Assembly: GCA_002862435.1 (NCBI GenBank)
Contig: PKDC01000057.1
Span: 62,001-126,000 of the forward strand
From: Pseudomonadota bacterium
Lineage (GTDB): Bacteria; Pseudomonadota; Gammaproteobacteria; UBA5335
Reading direction: 5' to 3'
DNA length: 64,000 nt
Positions within the stretch are counted from its first letter, which is position 1. The number at the start of each line of letters is the position of its first letter. A program made the translations under genes and the position numbers. This document shows, one piece after another, positions 1-8,925 of this stretch. Below the pieces are notes generated by a model, which saw only the letters and a program-made list of their open reading frames with translations, made no database searches and was not told where the DNA came from.

Positions 1-999
1 ACCAAGTATACGGCGGTGGACGGGACCGCCGGCCTCAAACAGGCGGTGGTGGAGAAGTTCCAGCGCGACAACGACCTGCGCTACACCCCCAAGCAGATCC
101 TGGTGTCCTGTGGCGCCAAGCAGAGCTTCTTCAACCTGTGCCTGGCCCTGCTGGATGCGGGCGATGAGGTGATCATCCCCGCGCCCTACTGGGTCTCCTA
201 CCCGGACATGGTGCTGATTGCCGATGCCACCCCAGTGATCGTGTCCACCACCATGGACGCGGGCTTCAAGATCACCGCCGAACAACTCGAAGCGGCGATC
301 ACCCCGCGCACCCGCATGCTGGTGCTCAACAGCCCGTCCAACCCCACGGGCAAGGCCTACAGCCGCGCCGAACTCCAAGCCCTGGGCGAGGTGCTGCGGC
401 GCCACCCTGAAGTGCTCATCGTCAGCGACGACATCTATGAAGTCATCCTGTGGACGCCGGAGCCTTTCGTCAATATCGCCATGGCCTGCCCGGATCTGGT
501 TGAGCGCACAGTGGTCATCAACGGCGTCTCCAAGAGCCACGCCATGACCGGTTGGCGCATCGGCTATGCTGCGGGGCCCGAGGCGCTGATCCAGGCCATG
601 ACCAACGTGCAATCCCAGAGCACATCCAACCCCACCTCCATCTCCCAGGTCGCCGCGGAAGCTGCCCTGCGCGGCGATCAGGCTTGCGTCGGCGAAATGG
701 TGAAAGCCTTCCGGCAACGCCACGACGCCGTGGTCGCCCGACTCAATGCATTGCCCGGCGTGCGCTGCCTGCCCTCGGATGGCACGTTCTACGCGTTCCC
801 GGATTTCTCGGCCGTGCTGGCGCGGCGCACGGATCTGGCCGATGACGTGGCCCTGGGCGAGTTCTTGCTGAACGAAGCCTTGGTGGCCCTGGTCCCCGGT
901 TCGGCGTTCGGCAGCCCTGGCCACATGCGGCTGTCCTATGCCACCAGTCAGGCCCTGCTGGACAAGGCCATGGACCGGCTGGCCGAGGCCCTCGGCTAA
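1..999 (+). CDS. Class I/II PLP-dependent aminotransferase (5' truncated by window edge)
   Basis: Transfers amino groups between amino acids and 2-oxo acids using pyridoxal phosphate; the closest general type is the aspartate aminotransferase family, and the exact substrate cannot be read. The frame is open from base 1 (TKYTAVDGTAGL), so the GTG at 16 in the ORF track is internal and the true start lies upstream. About 332 residues are visible of a usual ~400. Family motifs in order: NSPSNPTGKAY, SDDIYEVILW, the PLP-lysine motif NGVSKSHAMTGWR, and the C-terminal GTFYAFPDFS and MRLSYA. The gene ends 64 bases before tRNA-Asn. The family is certain; the specificity is not. Confidence 0.93.
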   Translation, partial: TKYTAVDGTAGLKQAVVEKFQRDNDLRYTPKQILVSCGAKQSFFNLCLALLDAGDEVIIPAPYWVSYPDMVLIADATPVIVSTTMDAGFKITAEQLEAAITPRTRMLVLNSPSNPTGKAYSRAELQALGEVLRRHPEVLIVSDDIYEVILWTPEPFVNIAMACPDLVERTVVINGVSKSHAMTGWRIGYAAGPEALIQAMTNVQSQSTSNPTSISQVAAEAALRGDQACVGEMVKAFRQRHDAVVARLNALPGVRCLPSDGTFYAFPDFSAVLARRTDLADDVALGEFLLNEALVALVPGSAFGSPGHMRLSYATSQALLDKAMDRLAEALG

Positions 1000-1020
1000 G
1001 CGTTCGCGCCCCGGCTCGCC

Positions 1021-1049
1021 TTGACGGCAGCCGGGGCGTCGGCTAGGAT
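1021..1049 (+). promoter_or_regulatory. Sigma-70 promoter of tRNA-Asn
   Basis: TTGACG (-35), exactly 17 bases, then TAGGAT (-10), followed by a GC-rich discriminator (tcgccgc). That discriminator is typical of stringently controlled stable-RNA promoters. The predicted start is about 8 bases before the mature tRNA. Confidence 0.65.
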
Positions 1050-1063
1050 TCGCCGCTTGTTGT

Positions 1064-1139
1064 TCCCCGGTAGCTCAGTCGGTAGAGCAGGTGACTGTTA
1101 ATCACCGGGTCGGCGGTTCGAGTCCGTCCCGGGGAGCCA
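1064..1139 (+). tRNA. tRNA-Asn (GTT)
   Basis: A 76-base cloverleaf. The acceptor stem TCCCCGG pairs with CCGGGGA, with discriminator G and an encoded CCA end. The D-arm is AGCTCAGTCGGTAGAGC, the anticodon loop is CTGTTAA with anticodon GTT, and the T-arm contains GGTTCGAGTCC. Position and pairing are read directly. Confidence 0.98.
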
Positions 1140-1150
1140 TAAAATTCACG

Positions 1151-1177
1151 AAAGGCCGGACTTGCTCCGGCCTTTTT
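1151..1177 (+). terminator. Rho-independent terminator after tRNA-Asn
   Basis: The stem GGCCGGA / TCCGGCC with a 5-base loop (cttgc) is flanked by AAA and a T run (TTTTTATTT). It lies 12 bases after the tRNA. Confidence 0.9.
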
Positions 1178-1206
1178 ATTTCCCGGATCCCCGCTTCCAC
1201 GCCGTA

Positions 1207-1737
1207 TCAGCCGATGAACCTGCGCGCAGCAGCCACCGTCTCCTCGCAGGACTTGGCCATCTCCTCACAAATGGCATGCTGCTTGGCATGTTTGCGGCAC
1301 TCCTTGGCGCAGTCCTCGCATTCCTGCAGGCACACCGCGGCCATCGCCTTGGCCTGCGCCGAATCGTTCAAGGCCAGCTTGGCTGTTGCCTGACAGGCGG
1401 CAATGGTGCTGTCCACCAGGATGCCGCATTCGGCCAAGGCCGTATCACCGGACTTGAAGATCCGCAAAATATGGGCGAGGCAAGCCTGGCCGACAGTCAC
1501 GCAGTGAGAAGCCGCTGCGATCAACGCAGCGCGTGGGGTGTTGCCCGCCATGGCACCATGCGCGGCATGTTCATCCGCGCTGGCACCGGCCATCAGCGGC
1601 ATCGTGCCCAAAGCGGCCAGCGCCCCCATGGCGGCCAGCATGCGCCGTCTGGAGGGATCAAGCGCCGGAGGTTCTACTGCATCGAGCCCTTCAGTAAGGG
1701 TCACGGTCGCGCGCTGGTCAATCTCTTGGCTGTGCAT
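1207..1737 (-). CDS. Csp-like four-helix-bundle copper storage protein (DUF326 type) with Tat-like signal
   Basis: Probably binds many Cu(I) ions inside a cysteine-lined four-helix bundle, as in the Csp family. About 176 residues from the ATG at 1737, chosen because GGGGA lies 8 bases upstream; the longer ORF-track start has no such site. After a polar N-terminus comes SRRRMLAAMGALAAL, a twin-arginine-like signal ending near AGASA, which suggests export (as in Csp1). The mature part has 10 cysteines spaced along helices, including CLQECEDCAKEC and a Met/His-rich stretch before them. It stands alone between tRNA-Asn and the epimerase. The bundle assignment rests on the cysteine pattern and length; export is inferred. 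Confidence 0.8.
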   Translation of the reverse strand: MHSQEIDQRATVTLTEGLDAVEPPALDPSRRRMLAAMGALAALGTMPLMAGASADEHAAHGAMAGNTPRAALIAAASHCVTVGQACLAHILRIFKSGDTALAECGILVDSTIAACQATAKLALNDSAQAKAMAAVCLQECEDCAKECRKHAKQHAICEEMAKSCEETVAAARRFIG

Positions 1738-1972
1738 GTTCAGATCCCCATGATGGTCATCACGATAAGAAATATCTGGAAGGCGATGCATTACGGGCTG
1801 TATTTCGCCAAGGGGCGATCTACTGACCGCCGACGATCATTATCCCGAGAGCGCGTCCGCTCATCGCATCCTCCATGCCGAGACGGATGTGTCGCAATTG
1901 CAGCAAACCCCGGCAGCTCAAGGGTTCGATTCCTGCGGGACAACGCCGGCCGGACTGTCCCATTCGATTGAT

Positions 1973-2980
1973 TCAGACGTGGTAGTAGGCTCGGTACCAG
2001 GTCACAAAACGGGCGATGCCTTCCGCTACCGGGGTGGATGGCCGGTAGCCGGTATCGCGCTCCAGGGGCGTGCAGTCGGCCCAGGTATCCGGCACATCCC
2101 CCGGCTGCATGGGCTGCAGGTCCAAGCGCGCCGGCCGGCCCAATGCCGCCTCCAGGGTGCGGATATAGGCAATCAGGTCGACCGGCTGGCCATTGCCAAT
2201 ATTGTAGATGCGATAAGGCGCGGTGCTGGCGGAAGGATCAGGCTGAGCAGCGTCAAAGTGCGGGTCAGGCCGGGCGGGCCGATCGAGGACGCGAATCACG
2301 CCCTCGACCACATCATCCACATAGGTGAAATCCCGCTTATGGCGGCCATAATTGAAGACCGGGATGGGTTCGCCCGCCAGAATGGCGCGGGTGAAGCTGA
2401 ACAACGCCATGTCCGGCCGCCCCCACGGCCCGTAAACGGTAAAAAAGCGCAGGCCGGTGGTGGGAATGCCATAGAGATGGCTGTAGGCGTGCGCCATGAC
2501 CTCGTTGGCCTTCTTGGTGGCGCCATAGAGGGCCAGGGGATGATCGGCTGGCTCCTCGGCGCGGAAGGGCATGCGTGTGTTGGCGCCATAGACCGAGCTG
2601 CTGGACGCATAGACCAAGTGACTCACGGCGCGGCTCCTGCAGCCCTCCAGGATGTGCAGGAAGCCGGTCAGGTTGCTGTCGGCATAGGCATGCGGATGGG
2701 TCAGGGAATAACGCACGCCGGCCTGGGCTGCGAGATTCACCACCCGGTCGATGGGCTGGGCACGGAACAGTGTCTCCATCCCCGAGCGATCGGCCAAATC
2801 CAGGTGGTGAAACGTAAAACCCGGCCGCTCGACGAGGCGGGCGAGGCGGGCTTCCTTGAGAGCGACCTCGTAATAATCATTGAGATTATCCAGGCCGATG
2901 ACCTGCTCACCGCGATCGAGCAAGCGCTCCGCGAGGTGATAGCCGATAAAACCGGCCGCGCCGGTGACCAGAACCGTCAT
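1973..2980 (-). CDS. NAD-dependent epimerase, UDP-glucuronate 4-epimerase type
   Basis: A short-chain dehydrogenase-fold sugar-nucleotide epimerase, probably interconverting UDP-glucuronate and UDP-galacturonate for surface polysaccharide. 335 residues from the ATG at 2980, preceded by an AGGG site; the TTG at 3052 would add a tail before the Rossmann strand. The NAD motif GAAGFIG is at residues 7-13, followed by [16 protein letters not shown], characteristic of the CapI/LspL group, then SSSSVYG and the catalytic YGATKKAN (YxxxK). No other polysaccharide genes are adjacent, so its pathway is not fixed by context. The substrate is inferred from the subfamily signature. Confidence 0.85.
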   Translation of the reverse strand: MTVLVTGAAGFIGYHLAERLLDRGEQVIGLDNLNDYYEVALKEARLARLVERPGFTFHHLDLADRSGMETLFRAQPIDRVVNLAAQAGVRYSLTHPHAYADSNLTGFLHILEGCRSRAVSHLVYASSSSVYGANTRMPFRAEEPADHPLALYGATKKANEVMAHAYSHLYGIPTTGLRFFTVYGPWGRPDMALFSFTRAILAGEPIPVFNYGRHKRDFTYVDDVVEGVIRVLDRPARPDPHFDAAQPDPSASTAPYRIYNIGNGQPVDLIAYIRTLEAALGRPARLDLQPMQPGDVPDTWADCTPLERDTGYRPSTPVAEGIARFVTWYRAYYHV

Positions 2981-3115
2981 GCCCTGCCCTTTGTCATGCA
3001 AATGATTTGGGGGAATGCCAAGCGCCAATAGGTGAGAGAACCGGTCCGCCAAATTACATCAGCCGACCTGTCAGCCGGACCGAGTCTGATATCGCACGAT
3101 AGCGGCAACACGCCT

Positions 3116-4111
3116 TCAAAGCCCCGCGTTGTTGCGCGCAAACACCTGATCGGCACGGTAGCTGGAACGGACCAGCGGCCCGGCCACCACTTCCAGTAAA
3201 CCCATTTCCAGCCCCCATGCCCGGTAGCGCGCGAAATCTTCCGGCGGCACATAGCGCACCACCGGCAGATGGTTGGCGGTCGGCCGCAGGTATTGGCCGA
3301 AGGTGACAATGTCCACGCCAGCGGTGCGGGCGTCTTCCAAAGTCTGGCGGATTTCCTCTTCGGTTTCTCCGAGACCCAGCATCAGGCTGGTCTTGGTAAG
3401 CAGATCCGGAGCCGCGGCCTTGGCCATGCCCAGCACGGTGAGCGTTTGCTCGTAGCCGGCGCGCGGATCGCGTACCGGATGGGTCAAGCGACGCACCGTC
3501 TCCAGGTTCTGGGCATAAACCTGCAGCCCGGAGCGCGCCACCTCGGCCACGGCCATGGGGTTGCCACCAAAATCGGGGGTCAAGGCCTCCACCGCCGTAT
3601 CGGGACAGGCAGCGCGGATGGCCCGCACACAGGCCGCATAATGGGCCGCGCCACCGTCGGGCAGGTCATCCCGGTCCACCGAGGTGAGCACGACATACTT
3701 CAGCCCCATGAGTTGGACCGCATGGGCGGCATGGGCGGGCTCTTCCGGATCCAGCCGGCCACGGGGATTGCCGGTGTCCACCGCGCAAAAGCGGCAGGCA
3801 CGAGTGCAGATCGATCCCAGGATCATGAGCGTGGCGGTGCCATGGCTCCAGCACTCGGCCAGATTGGGGCAGAGTGACTCCTCGCACACCGTGGCCAGAC
3901 GGTTCTTGCGCACGATCTCCCGCACTTCCACATAGCGCCCGGCGCCCGGCACGGTCACCCGCAACCACGGCGGCTTGTCGCCCCGCGGCGGCGCAGCGGC
4001 AGCGGCATTGCGCTTGATGCCGTTCTTGATGGCCGTCACGCCCGATTTGGAGAACTTTTCGCCGCTCCGCACGGCGGCCGATTGGGAATCCCCCTCATCG
4101 CGGTTGGACAT
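3116..4111 (-). CDS. lipA: Lipoyl synthase LipA
   Basis: A radical-SAM enzyme that inserts two sulfur atoms into octanoyl groups carried by lipoyl domains of 2-oxoacid dehydrogenases and glycine cleavage H protein. 331 residues, the usual length. Both iron-sulfur sites are intact: the auxiliary cluster [12 protein letters not shown] (CX4CX5C) and the radical-SAM CTRACRFC (CX3CX2C). The C-terminal RSSYRA supplies the conserved serine ligand. An alanine/lysine-rich ~45-residue N-terminal extension precedes the core. The octanoyltransferase gene lipB is not adjacent. It is divergent from the SLC13 permease across ~150 bases. Confidence 0.97.
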   Translation of the reverse strand: MSNRDEGDSQSAAVRSGEKFSKSGVTAIKNGIKRNAAAAAPPRGDKPPWLRVTVPGAGRYVEVREIVRKNRLATVCEESLCPNLAECWSHGTATLMILGSICTRACRFCAVDTGNPRGRLDPEEPAHAAHAVQLMGLKYVVLTSVDRDDLPDGGAAHYAACVRAIRAACPDTAVEALTPDFGGNPMAVAEVARSGLQVYAQNLETVRRLTHPVRDPRAGYEQTLTVLGMAKAAAPDLLTKTSLMLGLGETEEEIRQTLEDARTAGVDIVTFGQYLRPTANHLPVVRYVPPEDFARYRAWGLEMGLLEVVAGPLVRSSYRADQVFARNNAGL

Positions 4112-4260
4112 GCGCGCTCCTTATTCGTGAAGACCCAATCATACCAGCGCGAACGACCTTGGCAGGGAATGGACCCCGCCCCCATAATGCCTGCCCGAAA
4201 GAAGCCGATACGTCCACTGCTCACCCCGTTGCGAGCCACACCAAAGGATATTGTCACAAG

Positions 4261-6024
4261 ATGACCTGGGCTGCCTGGCTGACCATCTGCGTTGTTGTCG
4301 CCATGGTCGGCACGCTGATCCTGACCAATCTGGCTGCCGATGCGGTCTTTCTGGGCGCCATCACCGTGCTGATGCTCGCGGGTGTCATCACGCCCAAGGA
4401 GGCGTTTGCCGGCTTCGGCAACGAGGGTTTGATCACGGTGGGCGTGCTGTGCGTGGTGGCCGTGGCGCTGGAGGAAACCGGCGGCATCCACTGGCTGGTG
4501 CAGAACGTCTTGCGTCGGCCGCGCTCGCTGCGTCACGCACTGTGGCGCACGATGGCCCCCACGGCCGTCTTCAGCGCCTTCCTGAACAACACACCCCAGG
4601 TCGCCATGATGATCCCGGCGATCAACACCTGGGCCAAGAAATTCGATCTGCCGCCGTCCAAGCTGCTGCTGCCGATGAATTACGCCACCATCCTGGGCGG
4701 TACCTGCGCGCTGATCGGCACCAGCACCAACCTGGTGGTCGCCAGCATGCTCATCGGCGAGGGCATCCACCTCAACCTGTTCAGCATCGCGCCAGTCGGC
4801 ATTCCAGTTGCCATCGCCGGAATTTTATTTCTGATGCTATTTACCGACCGATTGCTGCCGGATCGGCGTCCCGCTATGAGCCAGTTGGGCGATCCCCGCG
4901 AATACAGCGTGGAAATGCTGATCGAAACGGCCGGCCCGCTCGTGGGCCACACCATCGAACAGGCCGGACTGCGCCATTTGCCGGGGCTGTATCTGGCAGA
5001 AATCGATCGACGTGGCCAGATTCTGGCAGCGGTGTCCCCCCAGGAAATCTTGCAAGCGGGTGACCGCTTGTTGTTCGTAGGCATCGTCGATTCAGTAGTG
5101 GAGTTGCAAAAGATCCGTGGCCTCACCCCGGCGACCCAACAGGTCTTCAAACTGGAAGGTCCGCGCTCAGGCCGCTGCCTGGTGGAAGCCGTGGTTTCCG
5201 GAACCGGACCGCTCTCCGGCAAAAGCATCCGCGATAGCGGTTTCCGCACCCGTTACAACGCTGTCGTCATTGCCGTGGCGCGCAGCGGACAGCGCCTTGA
5301 GCAGAAAATTGGCGATATCGAACTGGAGCGGGGCGATACCCTGCTCCTGGAAGCGCGCCCCAATTTTTTCGAGGAACACCGCAACTCGCGTGATTTCCTG
5401 CTGGTGCGGCGGATCGAGGACTCCAGCCCCCCGCGCCATGAACATGCCCTGCGTGCGGTCCTGATCATGCTCGGCATGATCCTGAGCGCGTCCTTTGGCT
5501 GGCTGAGCATGCTGGAAGCCGCTCTCCTGGCAGCAGGTCTGATGATTGCCGCTGGCTGCGTCAGTCCTCAGACCGCCCGCAGCAGCATCGACTGGCCGAT
5601 CCTGGTGGTCATCGGTGCCTCCTTCGGGCTCAGCAGCGCATTGGAGAATACCGGCGCTGCTCGGGCAGTCACCGAAGCGTTACTTGCACTGACCGGAACC
5701 GACCCCGGTGCCAACCTGATCATGATTTATCTGGTGACGGTGCTGCTGACCAATGTCATCACCAACAACGCAGCCGCCGCCTTGATGTTCCCCTTCGCTG
5801 TGAGCGTCGCGCATAATCTGGGGGTGAGTTTGCTCCCATTTGGGATTGCCATCATGATGGGGGCATCAGCCGCTTATGCCACGCCGATGGGCTACCAGAC
5901 CAATCTGATGGTGATGGGTCCAGGCGGCTATCGGTTCATCGATTACGTGCGCCTGGGGGTTCCGCTGACCATTATTACCGGGGCAGTTACTCTGGCGCTG
6001 ATTCCCCGTTTTTGGCCTTTCTAG
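4261..6024 (+). CDS. SLC13/DASS-family permease with two RCK_C (TrkA-C) domains, probable sulfate transporter
   Basis: A polytopic inner-membrane permease of 587 residues. The ATG at 4261 follows AAAGGA and begins directly with a hydrophobic helix; the ORF-track start at 4159 adds a non-membrane tail. The two halves carry the duplicated family signatures: NNTPQVAMMIP and ALIGTSTNLV in the first, TNVITNNAAAALMFP and YATPMGYQTNLMVM in the second. A cytosolic insert (about residues 215-400) contains two TrkA-C-like domains, as in Slt-type sulfate permeases. It ends 85 bases before the fused ATP sulfurylase/APS kinase on the same strand, which supports sulfate as substrate. That substrate is inferred; related proteins carry dicarboxylates. 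Confidence 0.85.
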   Translation: MTWAAWLTICVVVAMVGTLILTNLAADAVFLGAITVLMLAGVITPKEAFAGFGNEGLITVGVLCVVAVALEETGGIHWLVQNVLRRPRSLRHALWRTMAPTAVFSAFLNNTPQVAMMIPAINTWAKKFDLPPSKLLLPMNYATILGGTCALIGTSTNLVVASMLIGEGIHLNLFSIAPVGIPVAIAGILFLMLFTDRLLPDRRPAMSQLGDPREYSVEMLIETAGPLVGHTIEQAGLRHLPGLYLAEIDRRGQILAAVSPQEILQAGDRLLFVGIVDSVVELQKIRGLTPATQQVFKLEGPRSGRCLVEAVVSGTGPLSGKSIRDSGFRTRYNAVVIAVARSGQRLEQKIGDIELERGDTLLLEARPNFFEEHRNSRDFLLVRRIEDSSPPRHEHALRAVLIMLGMILSASFGWLSMLEAALLAAGLMIAAGCVSPQTARSSIDWPILVVIGASFGLSSALENTGAARAVTEALLALTGTDPGANLIMIYLVTVLLTNVITNNAAAALMFPFAVSVAHNLGVSLLPFGIAIMMGASAAYATPMGYQTNLMVMGPGGYRFIDYVRLGVPLTIITGAVTLALIPRFWPF

Positions 6025-6109
6025 CGTCCATGCCGGCCGGATCGTGCGAGATATAGCTCCACACCCACTGCCTTTCCATCCCATTGACCTCCATAGAAAG
6101 CGAGTGACC

Positions 6110-7822
6110 ATGTCCGAGTTGATCACCCCCCACGGCGGCTCCCTGAAACAGCTTTATCTCGACGGCGAATCTCGCCAGCGGATGCGGGAACAGGCCAGCG
6201 CCTATCCGGGCTGGAATCTCACGCCGCGCCAACTGTGTGACTTGGAGCTGTTGCTCAACGGCGGCTTTTCGCCTCTGGAAGGCTTCATGGGCGAGGCAGA
6301 TCATGCCCGCGTTCTGTCCGAAATGCGGCTCGCCAATGGCACGCTGTGGCCCATGCCCATCACCCTGGATGTCGACGAGGCATTCGCTGGAAAACTCGGC
6401 AGTGGTGACTGGATCGGTCTGCATGATCCTGAGGGCGTACTGATTGCCGTCATGCGGGTGGATGACATCTGGCGGCCCGACCTCGGGGCCGAGGCCGAGG
6501 CCGTGTTCGGGACCCGGGATGAGGCCCACCCGGGCGTGAGCCATCTGCTGCGCCGCAGCCATCCGGTCTACCTGGGCGGACCAGTGCATGGCCTGGATGC
6601 CCCGACTCACTACGATTTCAAGAGCCGGCGCCATACCCCTGCCGAGATGCGCACATTATTCGACAAGCTGGGCTGGCGACGCATTGTGGCTTTCCAGACC
6701 CGCAACCCCATGCACCGCGCCCATCAGGAACTCACCATTCGTGCCGCCCGGGATGCCGAGGCCAATCTGCTCATCCATCCCGTGGTGGGCATGACCAAGC
6801 CGGGCGACATCGACTACTACACCCGCGTACGCTGCTATGAGCAGTTGCTCAAGCGCTACCCGGAGCAGACCACCCTGCTCAGCCTGCTGCCGCTGGCCAT
6901 GCGCATGGGCGGTCCGCGCGAGGCCCTGTGGCACGCCATCATCCGCAAGAATCATGGTTGCACCCATTTCATCGTGGGGCGCGACCACGCCGGCCCCGGC
7001 AAGGACAGCCACGGCAAGGATTTCTATGGTCCCTACGACGCCCAGGAACTGGTCGCAACGTATCAGGATGAACTCGGCATCACCATGGTGCCCTTCCAGG
7101 AAATGGTCTACGTTCAGGACCGTGCCCAATACGCCCCCGACAATGAAATCCTGCCCGAGGAAACCGTGCTCAACATCTCGGGCACTGAGTTTCGCCGCCG
7201 CTTGAGGGAAGGCGCCGAGATCCCGGAATGGTTTTCCTACCCCGAGGTGGTCGCCGAACTCAAGCGCAGCTATCCACCGCGCCACCAGCAGGGCTTCACG
7301 GTGTTCTTCACCGGCCTGTCGGGCTCCGGCAAGTCCACCATCGCCAACGCGCTCATGGTCAAGCTCATGGAAATGGGCGGCCGGCCGGTGACCCTGCTGG
7401 ACGGCGATCTGGTGCGCAAGCACCTCTCCAGCGAGCTGGGTTTTTCCAAGGAACACCGCAACCTCAATATCCTGCGCATCGGCTATGTCGCCGCCGAAAT
7501 CACCAAGCACCGTGGCATCGCCGTGTGCGCGCCCATCGCGCCCTATCGGGAAACCCGCCGTCAGGTGCGGGAAATGGTCCAGGCCGGCGGGGGTTTCATC
7601 GAAGTGCATGTGGCCACGCCGCTGGAGGTCTGCGAAAGCCGGGACCGCAAGGGGCTCTACGCCAAGGCGCGAGCCGGCCTGATCCCTGAGTTCACCGGAA
7701 TCTCCGATCCTTACGAGGTGCCGGAACAGCCTGACCTGGTCATCGACACCCAGGATTGTTCGGCTGATGAGGCGGCCCTGCGAGTCTTGCTGAAGCTGGA
7801 AAGCCTGGGGTTCATTGCCTGA
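6110..7822 (+). CDS. sat/cysC: Bifunctional sulfate adenylyltransferase / adenylylsulfate kinase
   Basis: Activates sulfate to APS (N-terminal ATP sulfurylase) and phosphorylates APS to PAPS (C-terminal APS kinase). 570 residues from the ATG at 6110; the ORF-track start lies 66 bases upstream. The sulfurylase part has QTRNPMHRAHQE (nucleotide-binding HxxH-type motif) and GRDHAGPGKD. The kinase part starts near residue 390 with Walker A GLSGSGKST, then DGDLVRKHLSSELGFSKEHR. It follows the SLC13 permease in what looks like a two-gene uptake and activation unit. No PAPS reductase or sulfotransferase is in the window, so the fate of PAPS is not visible. Confidence 0.95.
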   Translation: MSELITPHGGSLKQLYLDGESRQRMREQASAYPGWNLTPRQLCDLELLLNGGFSPLEGFMGEADHARVLSEMRLANGTLWPMPITLDVDEAFAGKLGSGDWIGLHDPEGVLIAVMRVDDIWRPDLGAEAEAVFGTRDEAHPGVSHLLRRSHPVYLGGPVHGLDAPTHYDFKSRRHTPAEMRTLFDKLGWRRIVAFQTRNPMHRAHQELTIRAARDAEANLLIHPVVGMTKPGDIDYYTRVRCYEQLLKRYPEQTTLLSLLPLAMRMGGPREALWHAIIRKNHGCTHFIVGRDHAGPGKDSHGKDFYGPYDAQELVATYQDELGITMVPFQEMVYVQDRAQYAPDNEILPEETVLNISGTEFRRRLREGAEIPEWFSYPEVVAELKRSYPPRHQQGFTVFFTGLSGSGKSTIANALMVKLMEMGGRPVTLLDGDLVRKHLSSELGFSKEHRNLNILRIGYVAAEITKHRGIAVCAPIAPYRETRRQVREMVQAGGGFIEVHVATPLEVCESRDRKGLYAKARAGLIPEFTGISDPYEVPEQPDLVIDTQDCSADEAALRVLLKLESLGFIA

Positions 7823-7877
7823 TCAGGCCAGATCGTGAGGGCTTTGGTCACTTGACACAACTTGGGGGGAACTGCAG

Positions 7878-8798
7878 ATGGGCCTGGAATTTCACTGTGT
7901 GGATGCCTTCAGCGATGCGCCCTATCAGGGCGCGCCCATCCTCGTCTTTCCCCGCGCCGAAGGCTTGGTGGAAGCCCAGATGCGCCGCATCGCCCGGGAG
8001 TTCGGCCATGAGGACACCGTGTTTCTGCAACGGGAGGGCGAAACTCTCCATTGGCAGATGCACCTGTTTGGACGGCGCGGCAATCTGCAGCCCTTCGCAG
8101 GCCATCCCACCGTGGCAGCGGGCGCGGTGCTGATTCAGGCCGGCGTGCTGCCGGCCACAACGGGAACAACCACGTTTACCTTCGGCCTGCCCATCGGCAC
8201 GGTTGATCTGCAGGTCAGCTGCGCGGATGGCCGACCGATGCACAGCGCGTTTCGGATGCGATGCGACCACGCCGTGGACGCCTACGTGCCCGGCGCAGCC
8301 GACATTGCCGCCGTGCTGGGCTTGCCGGATGCGGACCTGATCGGCATGGCGGGACACGCCCCGCTAAGCCTGCTCGGTGGTCCCTTGTCTTATTTCGTCG
8401 TTCCCCTGCGCGATTCCGCCACCTTGCAGCAAGCCTGCTTCGACCGGACCGCCTGGGCTCGCTCCAGCGCCACGGTCACCTTGCCGCCGCAAATCCTCGC
8501 CATTGCCCCCGCCGGAACGGAAGCCGATGGCACGCCGCGCATTGAGGCGCGCCTGTTCGGACTGGACATCGCACCGCAAGACGATCCCCCCATCGGTTCG
8601 GCAATGCCGGCTCTGGCCAGCTACCTGGCCTTGTCGGAGCCGGCCGATCCGCTGCGCATTGTGGCCTTGCGCGGCATGGGGCATGGCCGGCTGAGCACGC
8701 TGCAGGTGATTGCGCAGCGCAGCGGCCAAACCGTCATGGAGGTCAGCGTCGGCGGGGCAGTCACGCCGATTGCGCAAGGGCAGTTGATCACGGACTGA
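7878..8798 (+). CDS. PhzF-family isomerase-like protein
   Basis: 306 residues with the PhzF/diaminopimelate-epimerase-like fold. The start is well supported by GGGGGGA 6 bases before the ATG. It opens with the family pattern FHCVDAFSDAPYQGAP, contains the active-site acidic segment EFGHEDTVFL, and PFAGHPTVAAGAVL matches the conserved G-H-P-T loop. The C-terminal VMEVSVGGAV fits the family ending. PhzF itself isomerises a phenazine intermediate, but no phenazine genes are nearby and most family members have unknown substrates. The family is confident; the reaction is not. Confidence 0.88.
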   Translation: MGLEFHCVDAFSDAPYQGAPILVFPRAEGLVEAQMRRIAREFGHEDTVFLQREGETLHWQMHLFGRRGNLQPFAGHPTVAAGAVLIQAGVLPATTGTTTFTFGLPIGTVDLQVSCADGRPMHSAFRMRCDHAVDAYVPGAADIAAVLGLPDADLIGMAGHAPLSLLGGPLSYFVVPLRDSATLQQACFDRTAWARSSATVTLPPQILAIAPAGTEADGTPRIEARLFGLDIAPQDDPPIGSAMPALASYLALSEPADPLRIVALRGMGHGRLSTLQVIAQRSGQTVMEVSVGGAVTPIAQGQLITD

Positions 8799-8925
8799 CC
8801 CGAGCGTTGAAACCGGGGCTGACCCATGCACCGGTCAAGCGCAGCGGGTATGATGGCAGCTGAAGCGAACCCCATCGGGTTCCAGAACATTCCTGATCAC
8901 TCCCTCACCATTCAAAGACAAGCTC

